Assembly: GCA_029287455.1 (NCBI GenBank)
Contig: JARFRB010000091.1
Span: 1-64,000, forward strand
Length of the DNA: 64,000 nt
DNA from: Pelagibius litoralis
GTDB taxonomy: Bacteria > Pseudomonadota > Alphaproteobacteria > Kiloniellales > DSM-21159
Direction of reading: 5' to 3'
In this document: positions 34,229 through 43,372 of the stretch, in pieces
How the letters are laid out: every line of letters starts with the position of its first letter
Position numbering within the stretch: the stretch's first letter is position 1
Program-made: the position numbers and the translations under genes
The notes under the pieces: generated by a model
Seen by the model: only the letters and a program-made list of their open reading frames with translations
Told to the model about the DNA's origin: nothing
The model's database searches: none

Positions 34229-37200
34229 ATGCCCGACAGCGGCCCAACCCTCTCGCACGCAAGCCGAAAGCCAGGCGATTCCAGCTTAGGTGCACGCTTG
34301 GCCCGGGAAATGGAGGGCGATGTTCTCTTTGATCCCTTCAGCCGGGGCCGTTACAGCACCGATGCCTCGATCTATCAGATCGAACCAATTGGCGCGATCG
34401 TTCCCAAGAGCGAAAGCGACGTCCGGCGCGCGCTCGAAATCGCAGGCGAAGCCCAGGTGCCGGTCTTGCCGCGCGGCGGTGGCACCTCGCAATGCGGCCA
34501 AACGGTTGGGGCCGCGCTTGTCATGGATGTGTCGAAGCACCTTAACGGGCTGATCGACCTTGATGCCGAGGGGCGCCGGGCCGTGGTGCAGCCGGGCATG
34601 GTGCTCGACCGCTTGAACGCCCTTCTCAAGCCTCATGGTCTTTGGTTTCCAGTCGATGTTTCGACGGGCAGCCGCGCCACCATCGGCGGCATGACTGGGA
34701 ACAACTCTTGCGGCGCCCGCTCGATCCGTTACGGCCCCATGCGGGATAATGTTCTCGCCATCGACGCTCTGCTGGCCGACGGAACGGAGATGACATTCGG
34801 CGAGATCGACCCGAAGGTCGCCACGAGCAATGCCCCATCGCGAGAGCAGGACCTGATCGCCCGCCTTTTGCAGGTCGGACAACGCGAAGCGGCAGAGATC
34901 GATGCCCGCTTTCCAAAGCTCATGCGCCGGGTCGGCGGCTACAATATCGATGCCTTGCTGCCAGCCGGCTCCCGCGGCAGCGGCGACGGCCGAGCGGCCG
35001 GGGCGCCACCAAACCTTGCGCACCTGCTGGTGGGCTCCGAGGGGACCCTCGCCTATTCCCAGCGAATCCATCTCAAGCTCTCGCCCCTGCCCCGCCACAA
35101 GGTCCTGGGTGTCTGCCACTTCCCGACCTTCTATCAAGCGATGGATTCCGCCCAGCACATCGTCGAGCTGGGCCCTAGCGCGGTGGAACTGGTTGACCGG
35201 ACGATGATCGAGCTCTCGCGGGAAATCCCATTGTTCCGGGAGACGGTCGACCGTTTCGTGACCGGCGAGCCGGATGCCCTGCTGCTCGTGGAATTCGCGG
35301 GGGAGGACGCCGAGGAGAATCACCGCCGCCTTCGCCAGCTCGGCGAACTCATGGGTTCCCTAGGGCTGCCCGCCGGGGTCGTCGAAGCAACCGACCCATC
35401 TTTCCAATCGGCCATCTGGGAAGTGCGCAAGCAGGGGCTCAACATCATGATGTCGATGAAGAGCGAGGGCAAGCCGGTCTCCTTCGTCGAGGACTGCGCG
35501 GTTCAGCTAGAGGACCTAGCCGAGTACACCGACCGCCTCACGACGATTTTCCATCGCCACGGCACAACCGGAACCTGGTACGCGCACGCTTCCGTTGGCT
35601 GCCTGCACGTCCGGCCCGTGCTTAACCTCAAGCTCGATACCGACGTGCGCAAGCTCAGGGACATTGCCGAGGAAGCCTTCGCCATGGTGCGGGAATACAA
35701 GGGCTCCCACTCCGGCGAGCATGGCGATGGCCTGGTCCGCAGCGAGTTTCATCGCCCGATGTTCGGGGATCGCATGGTCGATACCTTTGCGGAGATAAAG
35801 GGGATCCTCGATCCCTCCGGCACCATGAACCCGGGCAAGATCGTCGATCCGCCCAAGATGGACAACCGCCAACTCTTCCGCTTCAAGCCCGGATATGAGA
35901 CGCAAGATCTTGATACCGCGTTGGATTGGCACGCCTGGGGCGGTTTTGCCGGGGCGGTGGAGATGTGCAACAACAACGGTGCTTGCCGCAAGCTGGACGC
36001 CGGCGTCATGTGTCCCTCCTACCGGGTCACGAAGGATGAAAAACATCTGGTTCGTGGCCGGGCAAACAGCCTGCGCTTGGCGATTTCCGGCCAACTTGGA
36101 GAGGATGCCCTCACCAGCCCTGAAATGCTGGATACCCTGAAGCTTTGCGTGTCCTGCAAGGGCTGCCGCCGGGAGTGCCCAACAGGCGTCGACATGGCGC
36201 GTATGAAAATCGAGGTGCTGCATCAGCGGCAGCGTTCCTCCGGCGTTCCGCTCCGCGAGCGCCTGATCGCCGAGTTGCCGCGCTACGCGCCTCTACTCTC
36301 CAAAGTTCCCTGGCTGGCGAACGCCCGCGACAGCCTGCCCGGCTTGGCTTGGGCGAGCGAGAAGCTGCTCGGTTTCTCGGCGCGTCGCAAGCTGCCGCGC
36401 TGGCACCCGCAGCCATTCCTCCCGGCCGAAGCCGCCACCGGGGCCGCCGCTGGGCCGGCCGACGGGAAAGAGGTCGTGCTGCTGGCGGACACCTTCAACA
36501 CTTACTTCGAGCCCGAAAACCTCCGCGCAGCTCTGAAGGTTCTCGCCGCGGCCGGATATCGGGTGCAAGTGCCCGGCGTGGCGGATACAACCGGACGGCC
36601 GCTTTGTTGCGGGCGTACCTATCTGGCGGCCGGCATGGTCGACAAGGCAAAGGCGGAGGCTGAGCGGATGCTCGAAGCGCTCTGGGATCCGGTGCATCGC
36701 GGGGTTCCGGTCATCGGGCTGGAGCCTTCTTGCCTTCTCACCCTGCGCGACGAATTTCTGGCGCTGCTGCCGGGGCCGGCAACCGACGCTCTGTCCCGCA
36801 AGGCCCTCTTGCTGGAGGAGTTCCTCGCCTACGAAGCTGACGCTGGCGCCCTGAAGCTGCCGCTGCGTGCCGGTCCGCCCAAGAAGGCGCTTTTGCACGG
36901 CCACTGCCACCAGAAGGCCTTTGCCGCTATGAAGCCAGTCGAGAAAGTTCTGGGCTTAGTGCCGGGTCTCGAGGTGGAAACGATCGAATCCTCCTGCTGC
37001 GGCATGGCCGGAGCGTTCGGCTATGGCGCCGAAACCTATGAGGTGTCCAAGGCCATGGGTGAACTCTCCCTGCTTCCGGCGGTCCGCGCGGCGGAAGCTG
37101 ATACAATGATCGTGGCCGATGGCACCTCTTGCCGCCACCAGATTGAAGGCTTTGCCGATCGCCGGGCCCGCCATGCGGCCACGGTGCTGGCGGAAGCGCT

Positions 37201-37231
37201 GGCCGACTCCGTCGTCGAGGACAGGACATGA
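34229..37231 (+). CDS. FAD-binding and Fe-S cluster oxidoreductase (GlcD/GlpC fusion, D-2-hydroxyacid dehydrogenase type)
   Basis: This 1000-residue protein fuses a PCMH-type FAD oxidase with a GlpC-like Fe-S module. The FAD part has PVLPRGGGTSQCGQTVG and IGGMTGNNSCGARSIRYG, then FAD-oxidase C-terminal sequence ending in HSGEHGDGLVRSEF and LDPSGTMNPGKIV. The electron-transfer part has ferredoxin cysteines C580 and C586 and the [4Fe-4S] motif C640-x2-C643-x2-C646-x3-C650. Two CCG domains follow (PLCCGRTY and SSCCGMAGAFGYG). Such proteins oxidise D-lactate, glycolate or other 2-hydroxy acids at the membrane and feed electrons to quinone. The GntR gene overlaps by four bases. Confidence 0.93.
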   Translation: MPDSGPTLSHASRKPGDSSLGARLAREMEGDVLFDPFSRGRYSTDASIYQIEPIGAIVPKSESDVRRALEIAGEAQVPVLPRGGGTSQCGQTVGAALVMDVSKHLNGLIDLDAEGRRAVVQPGMVLDRLNALLKPHGLWFPVDVSTGSRATIGGMTGNNSCGARSIRYGPMRDNVLAIDALLADGTEMTFGEIDPKVATSNAPSREQDLIARLLQVGQREAAEIDARFPKLMRRVGGYNIDALLPAGSRGSGDGRAAGAPPNLAHLLVGSEGTLAYSQRIHLKLSPLPRHKVLGVCHFPTFYQAMDSAQHIVELGPSAVELVDRTMIELSREIPLFRETVDRFVTGEPDALLLVEFAGEDAEENHRRLRQLGELMGSLGLPAGVVEATDPSFQSAIWEVRKQGLNIMMSMKSEGKPVSFVEDCAVQLEDLAEYTDRLTTIFHRHGTTGTWYAHASVGCLHVRPVLNLKLDTDVRKLRDIAEEAFAMVREYKGSHSGEHGDGLVRSEFHRPMFGDRMVDTFAEIKGILDPSGTMNPGKIVDPPKMDNRQLFRFKPGYETQDLDTALDWHAWGGFAGAVEMCNNNGACRKLDAGVMCPSYRVTKDEKHLVRGRANSLRLAISGQLGEDALTSPEMLDTLKLCVSCKGCRRECPTGVDMARMKIEVLHQRQRSSGVPLRERLIAELPRYAPLLSKVPWLANARDSLPGLAWASEKLLGFSARRKLPRWHPQPFLPAEAATGAAAGPADGKEVVLLADTFNTYFEPENLRAALKVLAAAGYRVQVPGVADTTGRPLCCGRTYLAAGMVDKAKAEAERMLEALWDPVHRGVPVIGLEPSCLLTLRDEFLALLPGPATDALSRKALLLEEFLAYEADAGALKLPLRAGPPKKALLHGHCHQKAFAAMKPVEKVLGLVPGLEVETIESSCCGMAGAFGYGAETYEVSKAMGELSLLPAVRAAEADTMIVADGTSCRHQIEGFADRRARHAATVLAEALADSVVEDRT

Positions 37232-37917
37232 CCGATTCCGAGCGAACTATCACCCGTGTAAGCCTGCACGACGAGCTCGTGGGCCGATTGCGCGATCTAA
37301 TCGTCGAGGGCGAACTGCCGCCGGGCGGGAAGGTTCCGGAAAAGCAGCTCTGCACGGATTTTGGCGTATCCCGCACGCCTTTGCGCGAAGCCTTGAAGGT
37401 GCTTGCCAGCGAGGGTTTGCTGGAATTGCACCCGAATCGCGGGGCGACCGTCGCGAAACTCACTCTCGAGGATGTAGACGAGATGTTTCCGGTGATGGGC
37501 AGCTTGGAGGCCTTAGCCGGCGAGCTCGCCTGCCGCAACCTGACCGATGAGAGCCTCGCCGAACTGCGCGCGCTCCACTACCAGATGGTCCTTCACTATC
37601 ACCGGTCCGAGCTCGCGCCCTACTTCAGGATCAATCAGGAAATCCACGAGAAGATTCTGGACATCGCGGGAAACGCGACCTTGAGCAGCCTGCACCGAGG
37701 ATTGTCCGGACGCATCCGCCGGGCGCGCTATGTGGCGAACATGTCCAAGGCGCGCTGGGCCCAGGCAGTCGAGGAGCATGAGCGCATCCTTGAGGCCTTG
37801 AGCTCCCGCGATGGCCCGCGTCTCGGCGACATCCTGCGCTCCCATCTCGCCAACAAGGCCGAGGTGATTAAGGAAGGCTTGGCGGCGGATACCGGTGAGA
37901 AGCGCCGCTCCGCCTAG
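37228..37917 (+). CDS. GntR-family transcriptional regulator (FCD domain)
   Basis: This 229-residue protein has an N-terminal winged helix (GRLRDLIVEGELPPGGKVPEKQLCTDFGVSRTPLREALKVLASEGLLELHPNRGATV) and a C-terminal FCD ligand domain with metal-site residues in RINQEIHEKIL and VEEHERILEAL. The FadR subfamily responds to carboxylates. It starts in an ATGA overlap with the oxidoreductase gene and is probably the local controller of both divergent operons, acting as a repressor relieved by the substrate. It overlaps the convergent transporter gene by four bases. Confidence 0.93.
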   Translation: MTDSERTITRVSLHDELVGRLRDLIVEGELPPGGKVPEKQLCTDFGVSRTPLREALKVLASEGLLELHPNRGATVAKLTLEDVDEMFPVMGSLEALAGELACRNLTDESLAELRALHYQMVLHYHRSELAPYFRINQEIHEKILDIAGNATLSSLHRGLSGRIRRARYVANMSKARWAQAVEEHERILEALSSRDGPRLGDILRSHLANKAEVIKEGLAADTGEKRRSA

Positions 37918-38819
37918 CTTCCAGCGCGCGGCTTGCGAGTGGCCAGCAGCAGGCCAAGCAGCACAAGACACGCACCCAGATAATGATAGCCCTTGAGGCT
38001 TTCGCCGAGCAGCAGAACCGCCAGCAAGGCGCTATAAACCGGCAAGAGGTAGATCAGCAGACCGGTGCGCGACGGCCCCAAGGATTTCTGGATCAGCCCA
38101 TAGGCTTGATAAGCCCCGAACCCCGGCACCAGTGCCAATAGCGCCATCGCGCCAACCGTGGTCGCATCCAAACGCGGCACGGCGACCATGACCGATTCCC
38201 AGATCAGGAAGGGCAGCAGGATGAGAATGCCGAAAAGGCAGATTGCACCGAAACGCAGCTGCACCGGCATGGCGCTTGGCCGGTGGCTCAGCATCACCGA
38301 GTAGACAGCCCAGCCAACCATCGCCGAGAAAGCCCAGAGATCGCCTGCAGTGAAATCCACGTCCAGGAGGACCTGGGGGTCCGCCTTGCAGATGATGATC
38401 AGTACCCCCAGCAAGGCCAGAGCCACACCAAAAAGCTGGCGCCCGCTCATCACCTCGCCCCAAATGAAGCGGGAGAGCAAGATGATCAGCACAGGCGAGG
38501 CAGCGTAGATCAGACCGATATTGGTCGCCGTGGTGGTTTGCGCCGCGACATAAACGAAAACCCCGCAGACACCCATGCCAAGGGCGCCTAGCACGGCCAG
38601 GTCCTTCCACTCCGCCACCAGCAGGTGGCGCCCGCGCCATAGGCCCGCCCCAACCATCGGCAACAAGAGAAGCAAGGTGCCCGCCCAGCGCCAAAAGGCC
38701 AAGGCCACGGGCGGTATGAAGTCGAAGGTCGCCCGCGCGATCAGGATATTGCAGGCGAACATTGCCGGCGCCAGGTAGAGCAAGACCGTCGCGATCCGCT
38801 CACCGCGCGGTCCCTCCAT
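37914..38819 (-). CDS. EamA/DMT-superfamily transporter
   Basis: This 301-residue inner-membrane protein has ten predicted helices arranged as two EamA repeats, for example FIPPVALAFWRWAGTLLLLLPMV and LMSHRP... in the first half and GFGAYQAYGLIQKSLGPSRTGLLIYLLPVYSALLAVLLLGE in the second. DMT proteins of this group export amino acids or metabolites. ATG at 38819 follows GGAGA at five bases; a TTG eleven codons upstream is less likely. It is convergent with the GntR gene and co-directional with tamB upstream at 140 bases, probably independent of it. Confidence 0.88.
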   Translation of the reverse strand: MEGPRGERIATVLLYLAPAMFACNILIARATFDFIPPVALAFWRWAGTLLLLLPMVGAGLWRGRHLLVAEWKDLAVLGALGMGVCGVFVYVAAQTTTATNIGLIYAASPVLIILLSRFIWGEVMSGRQLFGVALALLGVLIIICKADPQVLLDVDFTAGDLWAFSAMVGWAVYSVMLSHRPSAMPVQLRFGAICLFGILILLPFLIWESVMVAVPRLDATTVGAMALLALVPGFGAYQAYGLIQKSLGPSRTGLLIYLLPVYSALLAVLLLGESLKGYHYLGACLVLLGLLLATRKPRAGS

Positions 38820-38958
38820 CAATTCTCCGCTAAGGAATTTTCGCACCGGCAAGGCTCAAAGAGGCGAGGTCCACGATCGCGAAGCTACAAGTCTGTCCCG
38901 TGGGCGGCAACCGGCGCTCACGCAAAACTTCCCCGCGCGCCGTTCATGGCTTCGAGCC

Positions 38959-41900
38959 TCAATAGTCCCACTTCCACCTTACGCCAACGCTGGTCTCTTG
39001 ATTGGCTCCTACCCCGCTCTCGACGGTCACGGAGGGACTAAGCTCCACCTCCATAGTGGCCTTGGAGCTTTCTTGCGTAGTCCCCTGCTCTACCCCCACG
39101 AAGACGTCGTCGGAGACGTACTTACCCGCCTTCACGGCCCCCAAATCCCCTTCCTCCTGACCGGGAGCAAGGGTCAGAACGTCCACGCCGAGCTTCTCAC
39201 GGGCGATATCGAGCACGCCGGAGCCTCCGCCTGCCAAGGTGGCTGCCGCCTCAGCCACTTGAAAAGCCTCGGCAGCGCTTAACTGCGTCGAATCCTTCCC
39301 GAAGAGAACCTGCGAGATGATCTCGTCGCGGGGCATCTCGGGAACCGAGGTGAGCTCAATCACCGGGTCGCTCGCCTTGCCGCCGAAGTGGACGCGGGCG
39401 GTGAAATCGTCCCCGGTATAGACCGCCGCTATGTCAAGCTCCGGGTCCAAATCGTCACTCGCCCGAAAGGTGATCGCGCCCTCCCGCTCCAGATCGAACG
39501 ACCTGCCAGCGAAGGTGAAGCCGCCGCGAACGGGGCGAAGCGCGCCCTGTAGAGCCGGCGTCTCGGCCGTCCCCGTCAGCGTGAACTCGCCCTGCCATTC
39601 CGAGTCCAGGCCACGCCCCCGCACGAAAACCCGTGCGGGGAATAGTGCCTTCACATCCAAGTGCAGGAAAGCCGGTCCGGCTGATGCAGCAGCCGTTTCC
39701 TCGACCTCTTCCTCCCCCGCCGCGTTGATCGTTGTCACCTCCAACGGCGTGAGCGATGGCGGAAGGGAGTCCACAATCCCGATTTCCACCCGGTCGCTAC
39801 GGATGGTTCCCCTTAGCAGTGCCTTGTCCAGGTCTCCGGCAAGCGCAAGATCGGCATCCATGATCGCCGTCACATCGTCGCGCTTGACCACCAAGGATTT
39901 CTCTGCTGTCGCCTTGAGGTCCATGGCCAGTCCGCTTGGGTCCGCGAGGCTCACATACCCAGAAAGGCTAAGCCGCCCGCCCCCGGGATCCCGGCCCGCA
40001 AACCGTTCGACGACGATGCGGTCGTCCTCGGCGCCGAGCGCGATTTCCAGTGGCTGTAGCAGCGTGCCGGTCACGAAGTTCTCGTAGAGCCCTTCCGTCA
40101 AGACCGCCTTGCCCGAAACCCGTGGCCGGTCGAGAGATCCCGCCAAGGCAAAATCCACCTCGACCGCGCCTTCCATCCGCATCACGTCCGAGGCCAGCAG
40201 CGCCACAAGCGGCTCGACCTTACCATCCCACACCAAGCGCCCCTTTACCGGCGCGGTCGTGGAAAGCTCGGCCGCCGGCGGATAGGCCACTAGATTCAAC
40301 GGCAAGCTTCCAGAAAAGCTGGCGGGCTTCTGTCCTATGCCAACGACCTCCCCCTCCAAGACGAGGCCTTCGGCGCCGTAGCGCCCTTTTGCGGTCACGG
40401 TCAAAGGCGGCACCTCGGCGTCCTCGGACCCATGATCGATCTCGAGGCCCTCGACCTTCGCATCCAGAGTTCCGCGCGGCGCGGCGGAGGGGCCACTTAG
40501 GCTCGCGGTGCCATCGAGCCGACCTTTCAGATTGAGCCCAGGCAGAAACCGCTCCGTCAACGAAAGCGGCAGGTTATTTGCCGCGAGCTCGAGATCGACG
40601 GTCACCGGTGCCGCTTCGGCCTTCAGCGTGAGACGCCCATCCTCGACCGCCAAAACCACCTCATTCGTGCGAAGCCGCTCCGGCTCAACAGTCAGGCGCG
40701 CGGGCGATAGCAGAGAAATCTCGTCCTCGCCCAAGGTGGCCTGGAGTTCGGCGATCACGACCTCCGTCCTCTCCCCGAGGCGCAGAGTGCCCTCGCTGGA
40801 GAGCGATGCAGGCTCTGGCTCGCTCCCCTTTGCCTGGAGCGTGTAGGAGATCTCGTCCAATGCACCGGAAATCTTCGCGTCGATGCGATCGAAGATGAGG
40901 TCTTGGGCTTGGGCGCCGCTCAGAGCCGCTTCAGCCTGAAGGCGGCGCATGGCGAACAGGTCCTCGACGCTGGCCTTGAGTGAGAAATCCTGAGCGGAGA
41001 GCGCGTCATCGACTTCGAGGGAGCGGCCTTCCAGGTTGAGACGCGCCGACTGGCGGCCCTGTCGGTCTGCGCTGAGTGCTACGTTTCCACTGGCCTGGCC
41101 GGCCAAGGGGACTCCGGCAAGGCTGCTCCATTGGCCAAGATCCGACGACGAGACAGCGAGATCCCCTTCCAGCGGTCTACCGTCAAAGGGAACGGTTAGG
41201 CCACCGGCAACCCGGTTCGCCTGCCCTCGTGTCACCGTCAGGTCCGTGAGCTCAAGCCTCTCGAACTCCGGTAGCCGGAAGTTGGCATCGCCCTTGATAT
41301 CACCAACCATGGTGCCAGTTGCGATGGAGACCTTTCCTTCAGGGGCGTCGGGTAGGTTTCGGGCATCGACCCGGAGAGCCAGATTCTCGAAATCCTGCCC
41401 GTCGTATCGCAAACTGCGGGAAGAAACCATTGTTTCGGCGGTGAATGCCGTCAGCGGCCCAGAAACTGTTCCTTCGATCGAGGCCGCGCCGCCAAGCGGC
41501 AAGCCTGTCTGCTGGAAGAGGCTTAAATCAGGGAAATTCGCGCTGAACTCCGCCTCCAAGGACTCCAAGTCCGGGCCGAGCGATACCGCGCCGTTTAGGT
41601 TGGCACCCTGCCCTTCCGCGGAGATGCCGCTCACGGTGACCGCGCCCTCGGGTCCTACGTCGAGGTCACCGGTCAGATCGAGGGTTCCACCGAGCAGAAG
41701 ATCCAGTTCAGCCACGCCGCTCTTTGCGTCATCGAAACGCAGCGTCACCGGGCCACGCAGCGACTGATCGCTCCCGAGACTGAGATCGCCATTCGCGCTC
41801 ATGCGCCCCTGTAATTCCAGTCCGGCGAGCTTGGAGAAGCGCGAGAGATCGCGCTCGGTCGCGGTAATCGAGGCATTGCCCTGGCTTTGCGGAACTACGT

Positions 41901-43371
41901 AATCCCCCTTGCCTTCTAGGGTCAAAGAACCGTTGACCAGCTTCGCCTTTGCGATTTCCAGGGTCTCGGTATCGAGCGCGTAGGTGCCGGCCATCGATAG
42001 GCTGAGGGCAGGATCTAGAAGCTCGCCCAGTTCGGGGACCGTGCTTCGTGCCCCTTCCCCGGTGAGTTCCGCTTGAATGCTCAACACCGCGCCCTTGGCG
42101 TCCAGCGGGCTGGCCGACAACACTGACCCCTTAAGGCGCAGAGAGGAAAATGTGAGATCGGGCAGACGGGCCGATTGAGCCTCCGCCATCATCGTGACAG
42201 TGGGGTGCTGCAAGGGGCCGTCCGCCGAAAAATCGATCGTCAAAGCCCCAACCTCCGCCGGAGCGATGAAGGGCTTGAGGGCTGAGGCCTCGCGCAATTG
42301 CAGCTTAGCGGTCGCTTCCAGGTTCGCGGCCTCGATATCGATCCGCCCTTCCAGACCGAGGGCAACAGTCTCGCTCTCAAGCGACGCGCTCTCGATTTCC
42401 AAGACCTCTCCCGTCTCGGCCAAACGCCCAGCCACATCGAACGCTATCGTCGGGGTAGCAAAGGCCGCCAGGTCAGGAGGGACTATCTTCGCAATTTCGG
42501 CCTTGCCTTGCGTCGAAAACGCCAACGGCTCCGTCGAGGCAATGGCAATGTCCGCCTCAATACGCGCAAGGTCTTGGGCGTTCGCTTGAAGATGCCCTTG
42601 CCATCCCTCCAGAGGTCCGCGCCCGGCAAGCGTTAAATCCACGGCCGGCGCGCCAGGCAGAGCCAGCAGCGTGGCGATCACGCCGCCGGCAGGCTCCTGC
42701 GCGCTCACATCCACGCTCAGCACACCGCTGTCAAGCGCGTAGCCGAAGGAACCGCCAAGCGTTCCCGGAACCCCGTCCGTGCGTTGGAAATCCAGGCGGG
42801 CCTCGGCGATTCCCCCGGTTCCGAGCTCCAAGCTCCCCGAGGCGGCAAGGCGCGCCGCCAGCCCCAAGGCTTCCGGCTCCAAAGTCAGATCCCGGATATC
42901 GAGGTTCCGCAAAGATACCGCCACCGGCAATCTAGGCGGCGAGAAAGGCTCGGTATCGGCAGATTCCGCCTCCCCCCCGTATGGCAAGCGTTTAAGGCGC
43001 AGCCCATCGGCCGCGATCTCCTGGATATCCAACCGGCGGGCGAAGAGCTCAAGGGGACTCCAAGTCACTTCCGCACTGGCAGCCTCTAGCCACACACCCT
43101 CCGCATCCCTTAGCTTCAGGTCCTTGACCGCAAGCTGGCTCGGGAAACGCCCCTCCAACGACCCGATCTCGACGCCGGAGCCGTCGGGGCTGCTGGAAGC
43201 GGAAACGATCACGGCACGAAGCCTCTCGAGGCCCCAATCGGTTCGGGCAACACCCCAAACAGCCCCTAGAGCAAGCACCGGCACCAGGAGCGCGCAGAGC
43301 AGCGACACGGCGATGCGCCTCAAGCATCGCCGTTTGCCTGTCCTCGCTTCTGTCTCGTTCTCTCGCGTCAT
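38959..43371 (-). CDS. tamB: translocation and assembly module TamB
   Basis: This 1470-residue inner-membrane-anchored protein spans the periplasm and, with TamA, helps insert outer-membrane proteins and move phospholipid. Residues about 18-40 are the single N-terminal transmembrane helix. The middle is a long repetitive beta-taco made of Ala/Leu/Glu-rich strand repeats. The DUF490 (TamB) C-terminal domain includes LFPARVFVRGRGLDSEWQGEFTLTGTAETPALQGALRPVRGGFTFAGRSFDLEREGAITF, LTSVPEMPRDEIISQVLFGKD and the final EVELSPSVTVESGVGANQETSVGVRWKWDY. The tamA stop and the tamB start are separated by one base, so they are co-transcribed. Confidence 0.96.
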   Translation of the reverse strand: MTRENETEARTGKRRCLRRIAVSLLCALLVPVLALGAVWGVARTDWGLERLRAVIVSASSSPDGSGVEIGSLEGRFPSQLAVKDLKLRDAEGVWLEAASAEVTWSPLELFARRLDIQEIAADGLRLKRLPYGGEAESADTEPFSPPRLPVAVSLRNLDIRDLTLEPEALGLAARLAASGSLELGTGGIAEARLDFQRTDGVPGTLGGSFGYALDSGVLSVDVSAQEPAGGVIATLLALPGAPAVDLTLAGRGPLEGWQGHLQANAQDLARIEADIAIASTEPLAFSTQGKAEIAKIVPPDLAAFATPTIAFDVAGRLAETGEVLEIESASLESETVALGLEGRIDIEAANLEATAKLQLREASALKPFIAPAEVGALTIDFSADGPLQHPTVTMMAEAQSARLPDLTFSSLRLKGSVLSASPLDAKGAVLSIQAELTGEGARSTVPELGELLDPALSLSMAGTYALDTETLEIAKAKLVNGSLTLEGKGDYVVPQSQGNASITATERDLSRFSKLAGLELQGRMSANGDLSLGSDQSLRGPVTLRFDDAKSGVAELDLLLGGTLDLTGDLDVGPEGAVTVSGISAEGQGANLNGAVSLGPDLESLEAEFSANFPDLSLFQQTGLPLGGAASIEGTVSGPLTAFTAETMVSSRSLRYDGQDFENLALRVDARNLPDAPEGKVSIATGTMVGDIKGDANFRLPEFERLELTDLTVTRGQANRVAGGLTVPFDGRPLEGDLAVSSSDLGQWSSLAGVPLAGQASGNVALSADRQGRQSARLNLEGRSLEVDDALSAQDFSLKASVEDLFAMRRLQAEAALSGAQAQDLIFDRIDAKISGALDEISYTLQAKGSEPEPASLSSEGTLRLGERTEVVIAELQATLGEDEISLLSPARLTVEPERLRTNEVVLAVEDGRLTLKAEAAPVTVDLELAANNLPLSLTERFLPGLNLKGRLDGTASLSGPSAAPRGTLDAKVEGLEIDHGSEDAEVPPLTVTAKGRYGAEGLVLEGEVVGIGQKPASFSGSLPLNLVAYPPAAELSTTAPVKGRLVWDGKVEPLVALLASDVMRMEGAVEVDFALAGSLDRPRVSGKAVLTEGLYENFVTGTLLQPLEIALGAEDDRIVVERFAGRDPGGGRLSLSGYVSLADPSGLAMDLKATAEKSLVVKRDDVTAIMDADLALAGDLDKALLRGTIRSDRVEIGIVDSLPPSLTPLEVTTINAAGEEEVEETAAASAGPAFLHLDVKALFPARVFVRGRGLDSEWQGEFTLTGTAETPALQGALRPVRGGFTFAGRSFDLEREGAITFRASDDLDPELDIAAVYTGDDFTARVHFGGKASDPVIELTSVPEMPRDEIISQVLFGKDSTQLSAAEAFQVAEAAATLAGGGSGVLDIAREKLGVDVLTLAPGQEEGDLGAVKAGKYVSDDVFVGVEQGTTQESSKATMEVELSPSVTVESGVGANQETSVGVRWKWDY

Positions 43372-43372
43372 C

